Positions 8,901 through 17,463 of a stretch of DNA of 64,000 nucleotides are shown here, piece after piece. The position numbers and the translations under genes were made by a program. Position 1 is the first letter of the stretch. Each line of letters opens with the position of its first letter. The DNA is from Pantoea eucrina (GTDB lineage Bacteria; Pseudomonadota; Gammaproteobacteria; Enterobacterales; Enterobacteriaceae), in assembly GCF_001691555.1 (NCBI RefSeq), contig NZ_MAYN01000007.1, positions 124,001 to 188,000 of the forward strand, in the 5' to 3' direction. Below the pieces are notes generated by a model that saw nothing but the letters and a program-made list of their open reading frames with translations, ran no database searches and had not been told where the DNA came from.

Positions 8901-11628
8901 CACTTTGGATAGCCAGATTTTCAAAGGTATCCAGCAGTTAAAACATCAAGGTGTGGATACTCAAATCTCGCAGCATCTGACCAAACTGAAAGAGTTTGAA
9001 GAAACAATCTCATCAAACGTTTTGTTCCCTGAAAACGTTCAAACACTGGCCGGTAACAAAAATATTTTTTCACCACTTATAGCCAACCTTAAGGATGCAC
9101 TGTTTCCAATACAGCAATGGTTTACAGCTGAGCAACTTACTTTGGAGACAGTAAATGAAAAGATCGTCATCTTGCATAAAATACAAGGAAAACAGCGTAT
9201 TTTAGGTGAAGATATGTTGCCCGGCGATATTTTTGCGATAGCTAATGAAATGGCTTTCGGAGCAAGTAAAGATAATACGCGTCTTCTAAATGTGATGAGT
9301 GAAACCATTACTTTTACAGAAAAAATGCGTGAAAAAATACACAACTCTGATTTGGCTGATGCTATCAAAAATTTATCCGGCGGCGATGAGTACCGAAGCC
9401 TGCAACAGCATTTTTACGCCCTTAGGCACAAGTGGGAAATTCAAACAGACCGGCAAATGAATTTTGCACAGGAGACTCAGCTTGATATTGTGCAATGGCA
9501 ACAGCGATGCCGGGATCGTCTCTCCGCATTAATAGAGCGTAATAAAGAAGCAATATCTAAACCTCGATGGTTAAATGGTTGGCTTAATTTTACCCGCGTA
9601 TCTAAAGCTATTGAAAGTAACGGGCTACAGCGTATCCGTGATGCGGTCATGAGCCATAAACTTGCAATTGAACAAATCGATACCGGCTTGCAGGTGGCTA
9701 TTTTCGATCAGCTGGCGCGCGAAGTTGCTTCTGAACGTCCGCATCTTCTACGGGTGTCGGGTAATAGCCGGAGCGCCATGCAAAAAACATTTCGTGACTA
9801 TGACAAGGCGCTTCAGAAATTACAGCGTGAACGTATAGCAGCCGTCATTGCAAGCAATCCGGTTCCCCAGGGCGCATCAGGGGGAAGAAAAGCAGACTAC
9901 ACGGAAATGGCTCTTATCAGAAACGAGACCGGCAAGAAGACGCGGCACGTTCCGATCCGTCAACTTATTAATCGAGCCGGTCGCGCACTGCTCCAGTTGA
10001 AGCCCTGTTTTATGATGGGGCCAATGTCTGCGGCTAATTACCTTCAACCGGGTGACATTGAATTTGATCTTGTTGTGATGGATGAAGCTTCACAGGTTAA
10101 GCCTGAGGATGCGTTGGGAGTTATCGCGCGCGGTAAGCAAATTGTCGTAGTTGGTGACCCTAAACAGCTTCCGCCAACCAGCTTCTTTGATCGTGCAGGC
10201 ATTGATGATGATGATGAAGACACTTCTGCAGTAAGTCAGACTGACAGTATTCTTGATGCCTCTTTGCCGCTTTTCAAAATGCGCCGTTTAAGATGGCATT
10301 ATCGTTCTCAGCACGAGAGCCTGATTGCCTACTCTAACCGTCATTTTTATAACAGCGATTTAGTTGTTTTCCCTTCACCTAACGCTCATGCTCCAGAATA
10401 TGGCGTTAAATTCAGCTTCGTTAAAAACGGTCGTTTTATTACTCAGCATAATATTGAAGAAGCTCGGGTTATTGCCAAGGCTGTGGCTTTACATGCAATT
10501 CATTCACCTGAGGAGTCTTTGGGGATCGTAGCCATGAACTCAAAGCAGCGTGAACAAATTGAACGAGCCATTGACGAAATGTGTCGTGAAGACTCTCAAG
10601 CTGATGCAGCTATTGATCGGTTAAGAACGAAAAGCGATGCACTCTTTGTTAAGAACCTCGAAAACGTTCAGGGCGATGAGCGCGATGTCATCTTTATTTC
10701 GTTTACTTATGGGCCGGGTGAGGCTGATGGCAAAGTATATCAACGCTTTGGCCCTATCAACTCAGATGTCGGCTGGCGTCGCTTGAACGTTCTTTTCACT
10801 CGTTCTAAAAAAAGAATGCATGTTTTCAGTTCAATGCGAGCGGAAGATGTTCAGGTGACAGAAACATCTAAGCGTGGCGTTCAGGCCTTACGCGGCTTTT
10901 TGCACTTTGCTGAAAAGGGCAACATGGATGGACTTTCTCAGATTACCGGGAAAGCGCCGGATAGTGATTTTGAAGTGGCCGTTATTACAGCGCTGGAAAA
11001 TGCTGGCTTCCGTTGTGAACCTCAGGTCGGGGTAGCCGGATTCTTTATTGATATTGCGGTTCGTGATCCCGGCAAGCAGGGACGTTATTTGATGGGGATT
11101 GAGTGTGATGGTGCGACTTACCATTCTGCTAAGTCCGCTCGTGACAGGGATCGCTTACGGCAGGATGTGTTAGAGGGACTGGGATGGCGGATTCGTCGTA
11201 TATGGTCCACAGATTGGTTCAGTAATCCTGAAGAGGTTTTGGAACCTATTATTCGTGAATTACATCAATTAAAAACCACAGGTCCTGAACATGAATATTC
11301 TGAAGAGCAGGCTATCGAACAATTAGTTGTTGAAGAACATGAAGCCAGTGCGAATGTAACAGCTTTTAGCGATAGTGCTGAGCCGCTTAGATTGCGGCTT
11401 GAACGTTTTGCCAGAGAGGTGATAGACATAGAGTGTCCCTATATTGCAGATGAAAGTAAATTGCTACGCCCTGCTATGATTGAAGCTTTGGTTGAGCATC
11501 AGCCGTTGTCACGCTCTGAGTTTGTAGAGCGTATACCTAAATATCTGCGTGAAGCGACCGAAAGCAAGATGGGCAAGACTTATTTAGATAGAGTTTTGTC
11601 TATCATTGACGGAGAAGGGGCAGAGTAA
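5947..11628 (+). CDS. DUF4011 - SF1 helicase - Vsr-like nuclease protein (Hhe-type defence)
   Basis: 1893 residues. N-terminal DUF4011 signature (LLDLTSRNRLLNF, about residues 27-39). SF1 helicase split by a long, partly helical insert: Walker A GPPGTGKS at 440-447; after roughly 900 residues Walker B VVMDEAS around 1376-1382, VVGDPKQLPPTSFF near 1401-1414, WHYRSQHE at 1450-1457, VQGDERDV at 1574-1581 and LNVLFTRSKKR at 1613-1623. A Vsr/REase-like PD-(D/E)xK domain follows: E1676, D1702 in FFIDIAV, E1719-C-D in GIECDGATYH, then RDRDRLRQDVLEGLGW. A small helical tail ends the protein. The layout equals the single-gene 'Hhe' defence system reported among predicted anti-phage genes (name recalled, not searched). 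The gene is monocistronic, visibly AT-richer than its neighbours and flanked by an hsdR relic and a tRNA, so it is horizontally acquired. All key motifs are intact. Confidence 0.88.
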   Translation: MAEHTSSIDDESQGYILKSLEDMRRKLLDLTSRNRLLNFPVNQKHSSLRIINELPDQLFQTLMSEQAMQFAPVPDPTKTQLQHFGYLEKNASSAEEKATKSLPDAKTWAGKLGINTSYELLSSAQNNISSEDYELVIKARDVILEHLEDNGGSLAGIRSTEANSGLPGEHLDSLLTRLGYKDIGEFERDTKAGKPLRKPSVQTSLTDDQIQTLYYPAELEAVLRSIHGKAQVAIEETGAGILYLSLGFLEWYESEDSDKARLAPLFTVPVTLEKGKLDPQAGLYRYHLRYTGEDIIPNLSLHEKLQGDFGIALPILDDEMLPETYFKQIQAIIEKNKPRWKVRRYGALSLLNFSKMLMYLDLDPERWPQGSQNLLNHEVIKRLFTSQAENNSNTGSLSREYSIDTLDNIHEKFPLIYDADSSQHSALIDAINGENLVIEGPPGTGKSQTITNLIAAAMLNGKKVLFVAEKLAALEVVKHRLDKAGLGDFCLELHSHKSHKRKVLEDIQKRLHNPSLQKTPAQIDAEISRYEDLKSQLNSYAQEINEIWKQTELTIHQILTGATRYRRELGIDPTQLHIENLSGQKLDRVAQLRLRDEIKEFKDVVVEFRQQVGEHAELWEHPWYGINNVDIQLFDSDRIVSILNEWNAALISWQQALSDFLNQYSIVTANHDEMSWQTQLVELSGRLPDLPAEADFQAYARLDDNKVEHLKNWLVDFNVVQADYRHMADYLMPEKLRLLEEGASAPDFPNIAKTFGLDSVTTLADVVRLIRSLEQMYVSFESDREHLSALLESLPSSVSERFPVTPQGFSQIATFIYVAFELPGDLVKYRHERFDDDGIEPLIEELSQRLASLHTLRDQLKSRFVLNKVTDDEQLKTIESSLKDSGLFSWLSGSWRQAKNTLVGLSSEPNTKWKTLYNELPRLRQYAQELTEFEARNFSQIFGELYQGLETEPSQLRQLRDWYSKVRSVWGIGFGANVAIGSALLTLDSQIFKGIQQLKHQGVDTQISQHLTKLKEFEETISSNVLFPENVQTLAGNKNIFSPLIANLKDALFPIQQWFTAEQLTLETVNEKIVILHKIQGKQRILGEDMLPGDIFAIANEMAFGASKDNTRLLNVMSETITFTEKMREKIHNSDLADAIKNLSGGDEYRSLQQHFYALRHKWEIQTDRQMNFAQETQLDIVQWQQRCRDRLSALIERNKEAISKPRWLNGWLNFTRVSKAIESNGLQRIRDAVMSHKLAIEQIDTGLQVAIFDQLAREVASERPHLLRVSGNSRSAMQKTFRDYDKALQKLQRERIAAVIASNPVPQGASGGRKADYTEMALIRNETGKKTRHVPIRQLINRAGRALLQLKPCFMMGPMSAANYLQPGDIEFDLVVMDEASQVKPEDALGVIARGKQIVVVGDPKQLPPTSFFDRAGIDDDDEDTSAVSQTDSILDASLPLFKMRRLRWHYRSQHESLIAYSNRHFYNSDLVVFPSPNAHAPEYGVKFSFVKNGRFITQHNIEEARVIAKAVALHAIHSPEESLGIVAMNSKQREQIERAIDEMCREDSQADAAIDRLRTKSDALFVKNLENVQGDERDVIFISFTYGPGEADGKVYQRFGPINSDVGWRRLNVLFTRSKKRMHVFSSMRAEDVQVTETSKRGVQALRGFLHFAEKGNMDGLSQITGKAPDSDFEVAVITALENAGFRCEPQVGVAGFFIDIAVRDPGKQGRYLMGIECDGATYHSAKSARDRDRLRQDVLEGLGWRIRRIWSTDWFSNPEEVLEPIIRELHQLKTTGPEHEYSEEQAIEQLVVEEHEASANVTAFSDSAEPLRLRLERFAREVIDIECPYIADESKLLRPAMIEALVEHQPLSRSEFVERIPKYLREATESKMGKTYLDRVLSIIDGEGAE

Positions 11629-12020
11629 AACCTCACAGTGAGGCAAGGAGGCCTCTTGTAACTTATGTGCACCTGATTTTTATTAAGGTTATTGATTTTT
11701 TAAGAATGCATGATCATTGCGTTGTTTACCGTTTGACGGTTTTGATCACTATTTCAGTGATCAGTTTTTATGATCAGATTTTCATACTGCTCCTTACCCA
11801 AAATCACATCCAGCGTTTAGTCAACATTGGGTCAAAAAGCCCAATGGGAAAGTTAAAAAGATACTGTCGGGCTATGATGACGTTCAAACCGTAAAAATCC
11901 GCATATAAGCTCCTTCATTGGCAGTAAGGCTGCCTCATCCAATATTGGCTATCTGTCAGGGGCAGTGTCGCAGCCCACACTATTTACGTCACCCACTACA
12001 TCACCTGAATCGCACCCAAA
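11629..12020. other. Non-coding 3' part of the accessory block
   Basis: AT-rich stretch after the helicase gene up to the tRNA terminator. It holds a terminator-like hairpin (11743-11769) and a second inverted repeat (ATTGGG ... CCCAAT, about 11826-11842). No supported gene and no integrase or transposase remnant is seen. The open frame over 11667-11894 has no coding character. Confidence 0.6.
11743..11769 (+). terminator. Probable terminator downstream of the helicase gene
   Basis: Perfect stem TGATCACT (11743-11750) / AGTGATCA (11756-11763) with a five-base loop, followed by G and five T. It lies 115 bases after the stop codon and is the first convincing terminator on the plus strand. Confidence 0.6.
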
Positions 12021-12056
12021 GAAAAAGGAGTCAGACGATTTCTCATCTAACTCCTT
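12021..12056 (-). terminator. Terminator of the tRNA-Ile2 gene
   Basis: On the minus strand: stem AAGGAGT (12056-12050) and ACTCCTT (12031-12025) with an 18-base loop, followed by a T-rich run down to 12021. It starts 9 bases after the CCA end of the tRNA. Confidence 0.65.
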
Positions 12057-12064
12057 GTTTTATT

Positions 12065-12140
12065 TGGTGGCCCCTGCTGGGTTTGAACCAGCGACCAAGC
12101 GATTATGAGTCGCCTGCTCTAACCACTGAGCTAAGGGGCC
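12065..12140 (-). tRNA. ileX: tRNA-Ile2 with CAU anticodon
   Basis: 76 nucleotides on the minus strand from 12140 (GGCCCCTTAGCTCAG) to the encoded CCA at 12067-12065. Seven-base acceptor stem GGCCCCT/AGGGGCC with discriminator A, T-loop GGTTCAAACC, anticodon loop CTCATAA with CAT at 12107-12105 (tRNA positions 34-36). A CAU anticodon here, together with location between mug and an accessory block as for E. coli ileX, identifies the minor isoleucine tRNA whose C34 is changed to lysidine by TilS so that it reads AUA. Initiator and elongator tRNA-Met are excluded by the stem sequence and context, though this is by recognition, not by a covariance model. Its 3' end faces the accessory region. Confidence 0.92.
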
Positions 12141-12152
12141 AGTAGTGCGGGG

Positions 12153-12158
12153 ATTATA
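12153..12158 (-). promoter_or_regulatory. -10 element of the tRNA-Ile2 promoter
   Basis: ATTATA on the plus strand, a perfect TATAAT on the minus strand, 13 bases upstream of the tRNA 5' end. A -35 is not clear. The rest of the interval to mug (12159-12433) shows no gene. Confidence 0.6.
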
Positions 12159-12433
12159 AAGTATCTGGCAGAGGCGATCCAGCGTTCACCGATCGGTTGA
12201 TGAAAATTAGCACAATGGTGAGTGATTGATATTAATGAAAAAATCGGTGTGCTGCTGTGACAGGAGTGATTGCCACAACAGTTTGAGCGTTTTTTTGCTG
12301 ACCAGGCAGTAAAAGAAATCGTTAACTGGCCGGGTTGCTGGCGCTGGCTTTTCACTTATCATAATTACCACGCTTTCCCCATCCCGCTGAATACTCTACC
12401 CTTTAAGCTCGTTTATCAGGCATTCAGAGGCGT

Positions 12434-12961
12434 ATGCAACCCGAACATGACATTCGCGATATCATCGCACACGATCTGCAGGTGCTGTTCTGCGGCATTA
12501 ACCCCGGCAAATCTTCTGCGCATACCGGCTATCATTTTGCGCATCCCGGCAACCGCTTCTGGAAAGTGATCTATCTGGCTGGGTTTACGCGCGAGCTGCT
12601 GAAGCCGGAGCAGGAGCAGCGGCTGCTGGAGACCGGCTGCGGCATCACCGCGCTGGTTGAGCGTCCCACCACGCAGGCGAGCGAGCTGAGCGGCGATGAG
12701 CTGCGCGACGGCGGGCTGCGGCTGCAGGATAAAATTTTGCGTTATCAGCCGCGGGCGCTGGCGGTGCTGGGCAAGGATGCGTATCAGCGTGCGTTCCGGC
12801 AGCGTAAAGTGGAGTGGGGCGAGCAGCCGCAGCCGCTGATGGAGACGCGCATCTGGGTGCTGCCAAACCCCAGCGGGCTCAACCGCGCTTCGCTGGAGGA
12901 GATGGTGGCAGCGTATCGCCAGCTGGCGGATGCACTGGGGCTGCCGGAGCGCGGGCAATAA
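12434..12961 (+). CDS. mug: G/U mismatch-specific DNA glycosylase
   Basis: 175 residues, near the usual length of about 168. Cytoplasmic enzyme that removes uracil, or ethenocytosine, opposite guanine and starts base excision repair. The catalytic loop FCGINPGKSSA (residues about 19-29, with the catalytic Asn in GINPG) and the C-terminal intercalation loop NPSGLNR (near 150) are both present. The gene is convergent with rpoD, as in E. coli, and they share a bidirectional terminator. No strong ribosome site is seen at 12434, but the next ATG would cut into the fold. Confidence 0.95.
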   Translation: MQPEHDIRDIIAHDLQVLFCGINPGKSSAHTGYHFAHPGNRFWKVIYLAGFTRELLKPEQEQRLLETGCGITALVERPTTQASELSGDELRDGGLRLQDKILRYQPRALAVLGKDAYQRAFRQRKVEWGEQPQPLMETRIWVLPNPSGLNRASLEEMVAAYRQLADALGLPERGQ

Positions 12962-12962
12962 A

Positions 12963-12984
12963 AAACCCCGGCGTGCCGGGGTTT
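12963..12984. terminator. Bidirectional terminator between mug and rpoD
   Basis: AAACCCCGGC (12963-12972), two-base loop, GCCGGGGTTT (12975-12984). The A-run on one side and T-run on the other allow it to end both convergent transcripts. Confidence 0.85.
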
Positions 12985-13002
12985 GTGTTTTCCTGCAGAC
13001 GA

Positions 13003-14850
13003 TTAATCGTCGAGGAAGCTGCGCAGCACTTCCGAGCGGCTCGGGTGGCGCAGTTTACGCAGCGCTTTGGCTTCAATCTGACGGATACGCTCACGCGTGA
13101 CGTCAAATTGTTTGCCCACTTCTTCCAGCGTGTGGTCGGTGTTCATATCGATACCAAAACGCATACGCAGGACTTTCGCCTCGCGTGCGGTCAGGCCCGC
13201 CAGCACGTCGTGGGTCGCAGAACGCAGGCTCTCAGAGGTAGCAGAGTCCAGCGGCAGCTCCAGCGTGGTATCTTCGATGAAATCACCCAGATGCGAATCT
13301 TCGTCATCACCAATCGGCGTCTCCATGGAGATAGGCTCTTTGGCGATCTTCAGCACCTTGCGGATCTTATCTTCCGGCATCAGCATACGTTCAGCCAGCT
13401 CTTCCGGGGTCGGCTCGCGGCCCATCTCCTGCAGCATCTGGCGCGAAATACGGTTGAGCTTGTTGATGGTCTCAATCATATGCACCGGAATACGGATGGT
13501 ACGCGCCTGATCGGCGATAGAGCGGGTGATCGCCTGACGGATCCACCAGGTGGCATAGGTTGAGAACTTATAGCCACGGCGGTATTCAAACTTATCAACC
13601 GCTTTCATCAGGCCGATGTTGCCTTCCTGAATCAGATCGAGGAACTGCAGGCCGCGGTTGGTATATTTTTTCGCGATAGAGATAACCAGACGCAGGTTAG
13701 CTTCAACCATCTCTTTCTTCGCGCGGCGCGCTTTCGCTTCGCCGATCGACATACGACGGTTAATGTCTTTAACCTGTTCGATGGTCAGGCCGGTCTCTTC
13801 CTCGATCTGCAGCAGCTTCTGCAGCGAGCGCATCACATCGTCTTCAACATCTTTCAGCTTTTCAGACCACGGCTTGTTCATCGCCAGGGCTGCTTTGAAC
13901 CAGCTCTCACTGGTTTCGTTACCGGTGAACAGCGTGATGAAGTTCTTCTTCGGCATTTTGCACAGTTCAACACACAGCTTCATGATCAGGCGCTCTTGCG
14001 TACGCACGCGCTCCATCATTTCACGCATGTTGTTTACCAGGTAGTCGAACTGCTTCGGCACCAGGCGGAACTGCTTGAAGACTTCAGAAAGATTGTTGAT
14101 TTCGGCAACGGCATCAGCGTGGCTGCGGCCTTTCGCTTTAATAACGGTACGGGTTGCTTCGTACTGAGTGCGCAGCTCGAGGAATTTCTCGCGCGCCAGT
14201 TCCGGATCGATAGAGTTGTCGTCGTCGCTGCTGTCGTCGTCGTCGCTCTCTTCATCTTCCTCTTCGTCGTCATTGCGGTCTTCTTCAGACAGCTCAGAAC
14301 CAACGTGCGTGGCGGTAGGGGCGAGATCTTCTTCAGCGTTAGGATCGACAAAACCGGTGATGAGATCGGACAGGCGTGATTCGCCCGCTTCCACACGATC
14401 GTACTGATCGAGCAGGTAGGTGATAGCTTCCGGATATTCGGCAACAGAGCACTGCACCTGGTTGATACCGTCTTCGATACGCTTGGCGATGTCGATTTCG
14501 CCTTCACGTGTCAGCAGCTCCACGGTACCCATTTCACGCATGTACATGCGCACCGGATCGGTTGTGCGTCCGATTTCAGATTCAACGCTGGATAAGACCT
14601 GCGCGGCAGCTTCTGCGGCATCTTCATCTGTGTCGGTGCTGTTCTCATTCAGCATCAGATCATCGGCATCAGGGGCTTCTTCCACCACCTGGATACCCAT
14701 ATCGTTGATCATCTGAATGATGTCTTCGATCTGATCGGAGTCGACGATATCTTCCGGCAGATGGTCATTGACCTCAGCATAGGTCAGATAGCCCTGCTCC
14801 TTACCACGGGTGACAAGCAGCTTAAGCTGTGACTGCGGGTTTTGCTCCAT
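13003..14850 (-). CDS. rpoD: RNA polymerase primary sigma factor RpoD (sigma-70)
   Basis: 615 residues, equal to family length in enterics. It directs core RNA polymerase to housekeeping promoters. Region 1.1 is the N-terminal acidic part; the very acidic stretch near residues 190-215 ([18 protein letters not shown]) belongs to the non-conserved insert between 1.2 and 2.1. Region 2 carries the core-binding and -10 recognition helices ([39 protein letters not shown] near 430-450). Region 4 ends with the -35 helix-turn-helix ([20 protein letters not shown] near 575). It is the last gene of the rpsU-dnaG-rpoD macromolecular synthesis operon; a 251-base gap separates it from dnaG. Confidence 0.99.
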   Translation of the reverse strand: MEQNPQSQLKLLVTRGKEQGYLTYAEVNDHLPEDIVDSDQIEDIIQMINDMGIQVVEEAPDADDLMLNENSTDTDEDAAEAAAQVLSSVESEIGRTTDPVRMYMREMGTVELLTREGEIDIAKRIEDGINQVQCSVAEYPEAITYLLDQYDRVEAGESRLSDLITGFVDPNAEEDLAPTATHVGSELSEEDRNDDEEEDEESDDDDSSDDDNSIDPELAREKFLELRTQYEATRTVIKAKGRSHADAVAEINNLSEVFKQFRLVPKQFDYLVNNMREMMERVRTQERLIMKLCVELCKMPKKNFITLFTGNETSESWFKAALAMNKPWSEKLKDVEDDVMRSLQKLLQIEEETGLTIEQVKDINRRMSIGEAKARRAKKEMVEANLRLVISIAKKYTNRGLQFLDLIQEGNIGLMKAVDKFEYRRGYKFSTYATWWIRQAITRSIADQARTIRIPVHMIETINKLNRISRQMLQEMGREPTPEELAERMLMPEDKIRKVLKIAKEPISMETPIGDDEDSHLGDFIEDTTLELPLDSATSESLRSATHDVLAGLTAREAKVLRMRFGIDMNTDHTLEEVGKQFDVTRERIRQIEAKALRKLRHPSRSEVLRSFLDD

Positions 14851-15101
14851 AAGACGGTATCCACACTTCTGTTAATTAGATTGGTGTCGGTCGGCAGCGA
14901 GCCAACTATAACAGTGAAGGCATTATGTTATTGCCGCTGCCTTCAACGCGGCCAGGGCTGCAGCCCCTTTTAGTTCGGCACTTAAGCCGCTTGATATTCG
15001 GTCTGAAATCGTTGTGCTTTACGGTTACGCTTAATGTGCGTGTAAACCGAAAGCGGCAGGCCGGAACAGGAAATACTCCACCATTCCGACCCGGCTGAAT
15101 C

Positions 15102-16847
15102 TTATTTTTTCGCTAATGCCTGGCTTAATGCCCAGAATTCGCGCCGCTCAGCGGCACTGAGCCCTTCGGTGCGCTCACGCGCAATCAGCGCTTCCAGGCG
15201 CTGCTCCAGCGCAGCGTCATAAATGCTTGCCAGTGAATCCTGAAACACCGCTTCGGCTTCCTCATCTACTATCATGTGGTTCCAGGTAGCCAGTGTTTCA
15301 AGGGGCTGGCTAAAATTTGTCCCGCGATATAACTCTAGTAGCTGTCCGGTCGTCAGGCCAGGATTCTCTGTGCAGCGGCTGACCAGATCGACAAACAGCG
15401 ACAGACCGGCAAGTTTTGACTGCGCCAGCCCGTCAAGCGTGGGCACAATCGTCGCAAACTGCGGATTCTGCACCAGCAGCGCAATCAGTACGCGCATTGT
15501 GGTGCGCTTCAGCGGTGGCGCAACAGGCGGCGTACCGTTTTCTGCCGCCTTTGGCATCAGCCGGTCTAACTGGTTATCGTCCAGAATGCCGAGTTTATTA
15601 CCCAGCGTCTGGCGCATATAGATCCGCAGCGTTTCGCCCGGGATCTGGCTGATCAAAGGCAAAGCCAGCGTCGCCAGCTTGGTACGGCCATCGCGGGTGC
15701 TCAAATCCACCTGTGGCATCAAACTGTCAAACAGAAACACCGACAGCGGCATCGCCTGCTCCATGCGTGCTTCAAACGCTTCTTTCCCCTCTTTACGCAC
15801 CAGCGTATCGGGATCTTCGCCATCAGGCAGAAACATAAAGCGTAGCTGACGCCCGTCATTCATATAGGGCAGGGCGGTTTCCAGCGCGCGCCAGGCGGCT
15901 TCGCGACCGGCCCGGTCACCGTCATAACAGCAGATAACCGTGTCAGTCGAGCGGAACAACAGCTGAATATGTTCAGCCGTTGTGGAGGTTCCCAGCGACG
16001 CCACGGCATAATCGATGCCGAACTGTGCCAGGGCGACCACATCCATATAGCCCTCCACCACCAGCAGGCGTGCCGGCTGAGGATGGTTCTTCTGTGCTTC
16101 GTAAAGGCCATAGAGCTGGCGGCCTTTATGGAAAATCGGTGTTTCCGGCGAGTTTAGATACTTAGGCGTATCATTACCCAGCACGCGTCCGCCAAAGCCG
16201 ATAACGCGTCCGCGCTTATCGCGGATCGGGAACATCACGCGATCGCGGAAGCGATCGTAGCTGCGGCCTTTATCATTGGTGACCAGCATGCCCGCTTCCA
16301 TCAGCGATTCGCGGTCTTCCTGCTGCTGTCCAAAACGCTTCAGCACGTTATCCCAGCCCGCAGGCGCATAGCCAATCGCAAAGTGATCGATCACCTGCTG
16401 GCTGAGCCCGCGTGAGCCTAAATAGCGCTGGGCACTCTCCGCTTCCGGACTGCGCAGGCTCTGCTGATAGAAACCATCCAGTTTCTCCAGCAGCTGGTAA
16501 AGACTCTGACGCTGATGACGCTCAATCGGGCTGGGGCCGCTGCCTGTTTCGTACGGCACTTCAAGGCCGTGCTGGGTGGCGAGTTCTTCAACGCTCTCTA
16601 CAAATTCCAGACGATCGTGATTCATCAGGAAGTCGATAGCGTTGCCTTTGGCACCACAGCCAAAGCAGTAGTAAAACTGCTTTTCACCGCTGACGGTAAA
16701 AGAGGGGGTTTTTTCGTTATGGAATGGACAGCACGCGTGATAGTTCTTACCCTGCTTTTTCAGCTTAACGCGGGCATCGATGAGATCCACGATATCCGTG
16801 CGGGCAAGTAAATCATTGATAAAAACGCGTGGAATTCGTCCAGCCAT
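15102..16847 (-). CDS. dnaG: DNA primase
   Basis: 581 residues. It makes RNA primers for replication together with DnaB. Zinc-binding domain with C40, H43, C61 and C64 (CCPFHNEKTPSF ... CFGCGAKG). The central TOPRIM core has the catalytic Glu in VVEGYMDVV (about 265) and DxD in CYDGDRAGREA (near 309-311). The C-terminal 140 residues form the DnaB-interacting helicase-binding domain. Middle gene of the rpsU-dnaG-rpoD operon. It is expected at lower level than rpsU because of the hairpin at 16884-16910. Confidence 0.98.
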   Translation of the reverse strand: MAGRIPRVFINDLLARTDIVDLIDARVKLKKQGKNYHACCPFHNEKTPSFTVSGEKQFYYCFGCGAKGNAIDFLMNHDRLEFVESVEELATQHGLEVPYETGSGPSPIERHQRQSLYQLLEKLDGFYQQSLRSPEAESAQRYLGSRGLSQQVIDHFAIGYAPAGWDNVLKRFGQQQEDRESLMEAGMLVTNDKGRSYDRFRDRVMFPIRDKRGRVIGFGGRVLGNDTPKYLNSPETPIFHKGRQLYGLYEAQKNHPQPARLLVVEGYMDVVALAQFGIDYAVASLGTSTTAEHIQLLFRSTDTVICCYDGDRAGREAAWRALETALPYMNDGRQLRFMFLPDGEDPDTLVRKEGKEAFEARMEQAMPLSVFLFDSLMPQVDLSTRDGRTKLATLALPLISQIPGETLRIYMRQTLGNKLGILDDNQLDRLMPKAAENGTPPVAPPLKRTTMRVLIALLVQNPQFATIVPTLDGLAQSKLAGLSLFVDLVSRCTENPGLTTGQLLELYRGTNFSQPLETLATWNHMIVDEEAEAVFQDSLASIYDAALEQRLEALIARERTEGLSAAERREFWALSQALAKK

Positions 16848-16883
16848 AAGCCCCGATTTTTTTCAGCTCTTAAACGGCAACAA

Positions 16884-16910
16884 GCCGCGCTTCCTTTCGG
16901 AAAGCACGGC
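16884..16910 (-). terminator. Attenuating hairpin between rpsU and dnaG
   Basis: Minus-strand stem GCCGTGCTTTCC / GGAAGCGCGGC closed by a GAAA tetraloop (one mismatch and one bulge), followed by TTGTTGCCGTTT. It sits where E. coli has the partial terminator T1 of the macromolecular synthesis operon, which lets most transcripts end after rpsU. Confidence 0.6.
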
Positions 16911-16967
16911 CTCTTACTTGACTCTGTCTGCGTTTAACACGCGGCGGAAGCGAACTTCCGAAAGAAA

Positions 16968-17240
<273 letters not shown>

Positions 17241-17463
17241 TCAAAATGGTGCAGCATTTTACTCCAGCCGGGGCTGGCTTGTAAAGCACCATGGATAATT
17301 TAGAACCAACAGGAGCGTTTGCCTGTGCGGCTGCCGGTTTTTTCAGGCCGTGGAGTATAGCGCACTCTTTGTGCGGCAGAAAAACACTTTTTCCCGTCAA
17401 AGTAGTCCGGCGGCAGTTTTGCCTGTGCTACACTGCGCGCCGCAAGAAGAGGGTAATAAAGCT

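Noticed and set aside
5020..11628. hsdR fragment and helicase gene as one restriction system
   Set aside because: They are divergent, the fragment lacks its motor and partner genes, and the large protein already has its own nuclease.
11667..11894. Small frame after the helicase gene
   Set aside because: Crosses the terminator-like hairpin, has no ribosome site and no coding character.
5079..12064. Direct repeat of the tRNA 3' end as an att site at the left edge
   Set aside because: Looked for TGGTGGCCCCTGCTGGG-like copies near 5080 and in the hsdR region by eye; none found.
11918..12145. 75-residue plus-strand open frame ending in a LGLNQRPSDYESPALTTELRG-like tail
   Set aside because: This is the antisense reading of the tRNA-Ile2 gene, a well-known false protein in databases.
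12814..13563. 249-residue plus-strand frame crossing mug and rpoD
   Set aside because: Overlaps two firm genes and the terminator between them.
15001..15060. Terminator between dnaG and rpoD
   Set aside because: A CGGTT...AACCG inverted repeat is present but imperfect and has no T-run on the minus strand.
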